Below are positions 63,137 through 64,000 of a stretch of DNA of 64,000 nucleotides, in pieces. Location: the NCBI RefSeq assembly GCF_010731295.1, contig NZ_AP022579.1, positions 4,774,001-4,838,000 on the forward strand. The letters run 5' to 3'. This DNA is from Mycolicibacterium boenickei (lineage in GTDB: Bacteria > Actinomycetota > Actinomycetes > Mycobacteriales > Mycobacteriaceae). The translations under genes and the position numbers were made by a program. Numbering within the stretch: position 1 is the first letter of the stretch; each line of letters begins with the position of its first letter. The notes beneath the pieces were generated by a model. That model saw only the letters and a list, made by a program, of their open reading frames with translations. It ran no database searches and had not been told where the DNA came from.

Positions 63137-64000
63137 TCAGCGCCGGATGCGCCGGATGATGGCCCGCAGCTTGTCCACCCGGGTTGTCAGCTCGCGTTCG
63201 AAGCCGCGTCCGGTCGGCTGGTAGTAGTCCGTCCCCACCAGCTCGTCTGGCGGATACTGCTGCGGCACAACACCATCGGGATGATCGTGGGCGTATTTGT
63301 AGCCGACCGCATTGCCGAGCTTCTGCGCACCCGAGTAGTGACCGTCCCGCAGGTGCGGAGGCACCAGCCCGGCCTTGCCTGCCCGAATGTCGCTCATCGC
63401 CGCGCCCAGCGCGGTGGTCACCGCATTGGACTTGGGCGCGGTGGCCAGATGCACGGTGGCGTGCGCCAGCGTCAGCTGCGCTTCGGGCATGCCGATCAGC
63501 TGCACGGTCTGGGCCGCGGCGACCGCGGTCTGCAGCGCGGTGGGATCGGCCATACCGATGTCCTCGCTGGCCAGGATCATCAACCGGCGCGCCACGAAGC
63601 GGGGGTCCTCCCCCGCCACCAGCATCCGGGCCAGGTAGTGCAACGCCGCGTCGACGTCGGATCCGCGGACCGACTTGATGAAGGCGCTGACGACGTCGTA
63701 GTGCTGATCCCCGTCGCGGTCATAGCGCACCGCAGCCTTGTCCAGCGACTGCTCGATGATCTCGAAAGAAATGACGCCACCGGGCCCTCCGGCTGTTTCG
63801 GATGCCACCTCCAACGCGGTCAGCGCGCGGCGCGCGTCACCCGCGGAGAGCTGCACGAGGAGCGCGACGGCCTCGTCGGTGACCTCGACCGAGCCACCCA
63901 GACCCCGCGGGTCGGTGATCGCGCGGCGCAGCACCGTCTCGATGTCGCGTGGGGTCAACGGCTGCAGCTGCAGGATCAGGGACCGCGAGAGCAGCGGCGC
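63137..64000 (-). CDS. rarA: Replication-associated recombination protein RarA, C-terminal part
   Basis: The frame is open to the right edge, giving 287 residues of the C-terminus. It includes the AAA sensor-2 and helical regions ([16 protein letters not shown]), the tetramerisation part ([38 protein letters not shown]) and the ending [10 protein letters not shown]. RarA acts at stalled forks. The Walker motifs lie outside the window. Matches Rv2559c. Confidence 0.95.
   Translation of the reverse strand, partial: APLLSRSLILQLQPLTPRDIETVLRRAITDPRGLGGSVEVTDEAVALLVQLSAGDARRALTALEVASETAGGPGGVISFEIIEQSLDKAAVRYDRDGDQHYDVVSAFIKSVRGSDVDAALHYLARMLVAGEDPRFVARRLMILASEDIGMADPTALQTAVAAAQTVQLIGMPEAQLTLAHATVHLATAPKSNAVTTALGAAMSDIRAGKAGLVPPHLRDGHYSGAQKLGNAVGYKYAHDHPDGVVPQQYPPDELVGTDYYQPTGRGFERELTTRVDKLRAIIRRIRR

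Overview
The window is a piece of a mycobacterial chromosome, most likely a fast-growing Mycolicibacterium. It is GC-rich with many GTG starts and tight ATGA/TGATG gene overlaps. It carries mycobacterial hallmarks: mihF, rpoZ, coaBC, a helicase-dead PriA, a CYP132-type P450 and two 13E12-family (DUF222/HNH) genes. From memory of the M. tuberculosis gene order, two core blocks are recognisable. One corresponds to Rv1379-Rv1402 (pyrR to priA, here at 3.9-29.2 kb) and the other to Rv2533c-Rv2559c (nusB to rarA, here at 47.8-64 kb). About 18 kb of accessory DNA lies between them. I ran no database search; homology statements rest on motifs and recalled families.

Layout. 0-4 kb: a 13E12 gene cut by the left edge, then a coupled LemA/DUF2207 pair. 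4-8 kb: priA, a YhhN-type membrane protein with an internal 48-bp duplication, and an HSL-type esterase. 8-10 kb: a Tat-exported catalase-like peroxidase coupled to a cytochrome b561, then an orphan SUFU-domain gene. 10-15.3 kb: an AraC regulator divergent from a P450/Baeyer-Villiger monooxygenase pair, then an SRPBCC/TetR divergent pair around a palindrome. 15.4-19.4 kb: metK, coaBC, rpoZ, gmk and mihF. 19.8-20.4 kb: a secreted Gly-Gly-Pro-repeat protein. 20.6-29.3 kb: the pyrimidine operon pyrR-pyrB-pyrC-PH-like gene-carA-carB-pyrF, led by a recognisable PyrR-binding RNA hairpin. These genes make UMP, with PyrR as feedback regulator.

Accessory region, 29.3-47.7 kb: an MHS-type transporter, a serine beta-lactamase-fold hydrolase, a mycobacterial exported protein of unknown role, a LAL-type LuxR regulator with a small satellite gene, and a DinB-fold protein. 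Next comes a six-gene, translationally coupled operon (43.4 to 36.7 kb, minus strand): GntR regulator, 8-Cys ferredoxin, lipoprotein solute-binding protein with an apparent NosL-like C-terminal domain, permease, ATPase, and an AprA/FrdA-like flavoprotein fused to HEAT repeats. I read it as a dedicated uptake and redox-conversion system for an unidentified small molecule. It is the best candidate here for an undescribed system. Then follow the second 13E12 gene and a molybdopterin oxidoreductase whose 3' end lies in a 62-bp tandem repeat.

47.7-64 kb: nusB, efp, pepQ, a membrane protein, then aroB-aroK-aroC without an aroQ gene beside them. These are followed by a prepilin-peptidase-like gene, an SDR gene, aroE, mltG, ruvX, alaS, yjbQ, a two-repeat ABM-like protein, a YeaQ-type membrane protein, an ArsR/SRPBCC pair and rarA cut by the right edge.

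Both 13E12 genes carry a perfect mycobacterial LexA box that covers a likely leaderless promoter. They lie in opposite orientation about 42 kb apart, so they are potential endpoints for inversion.
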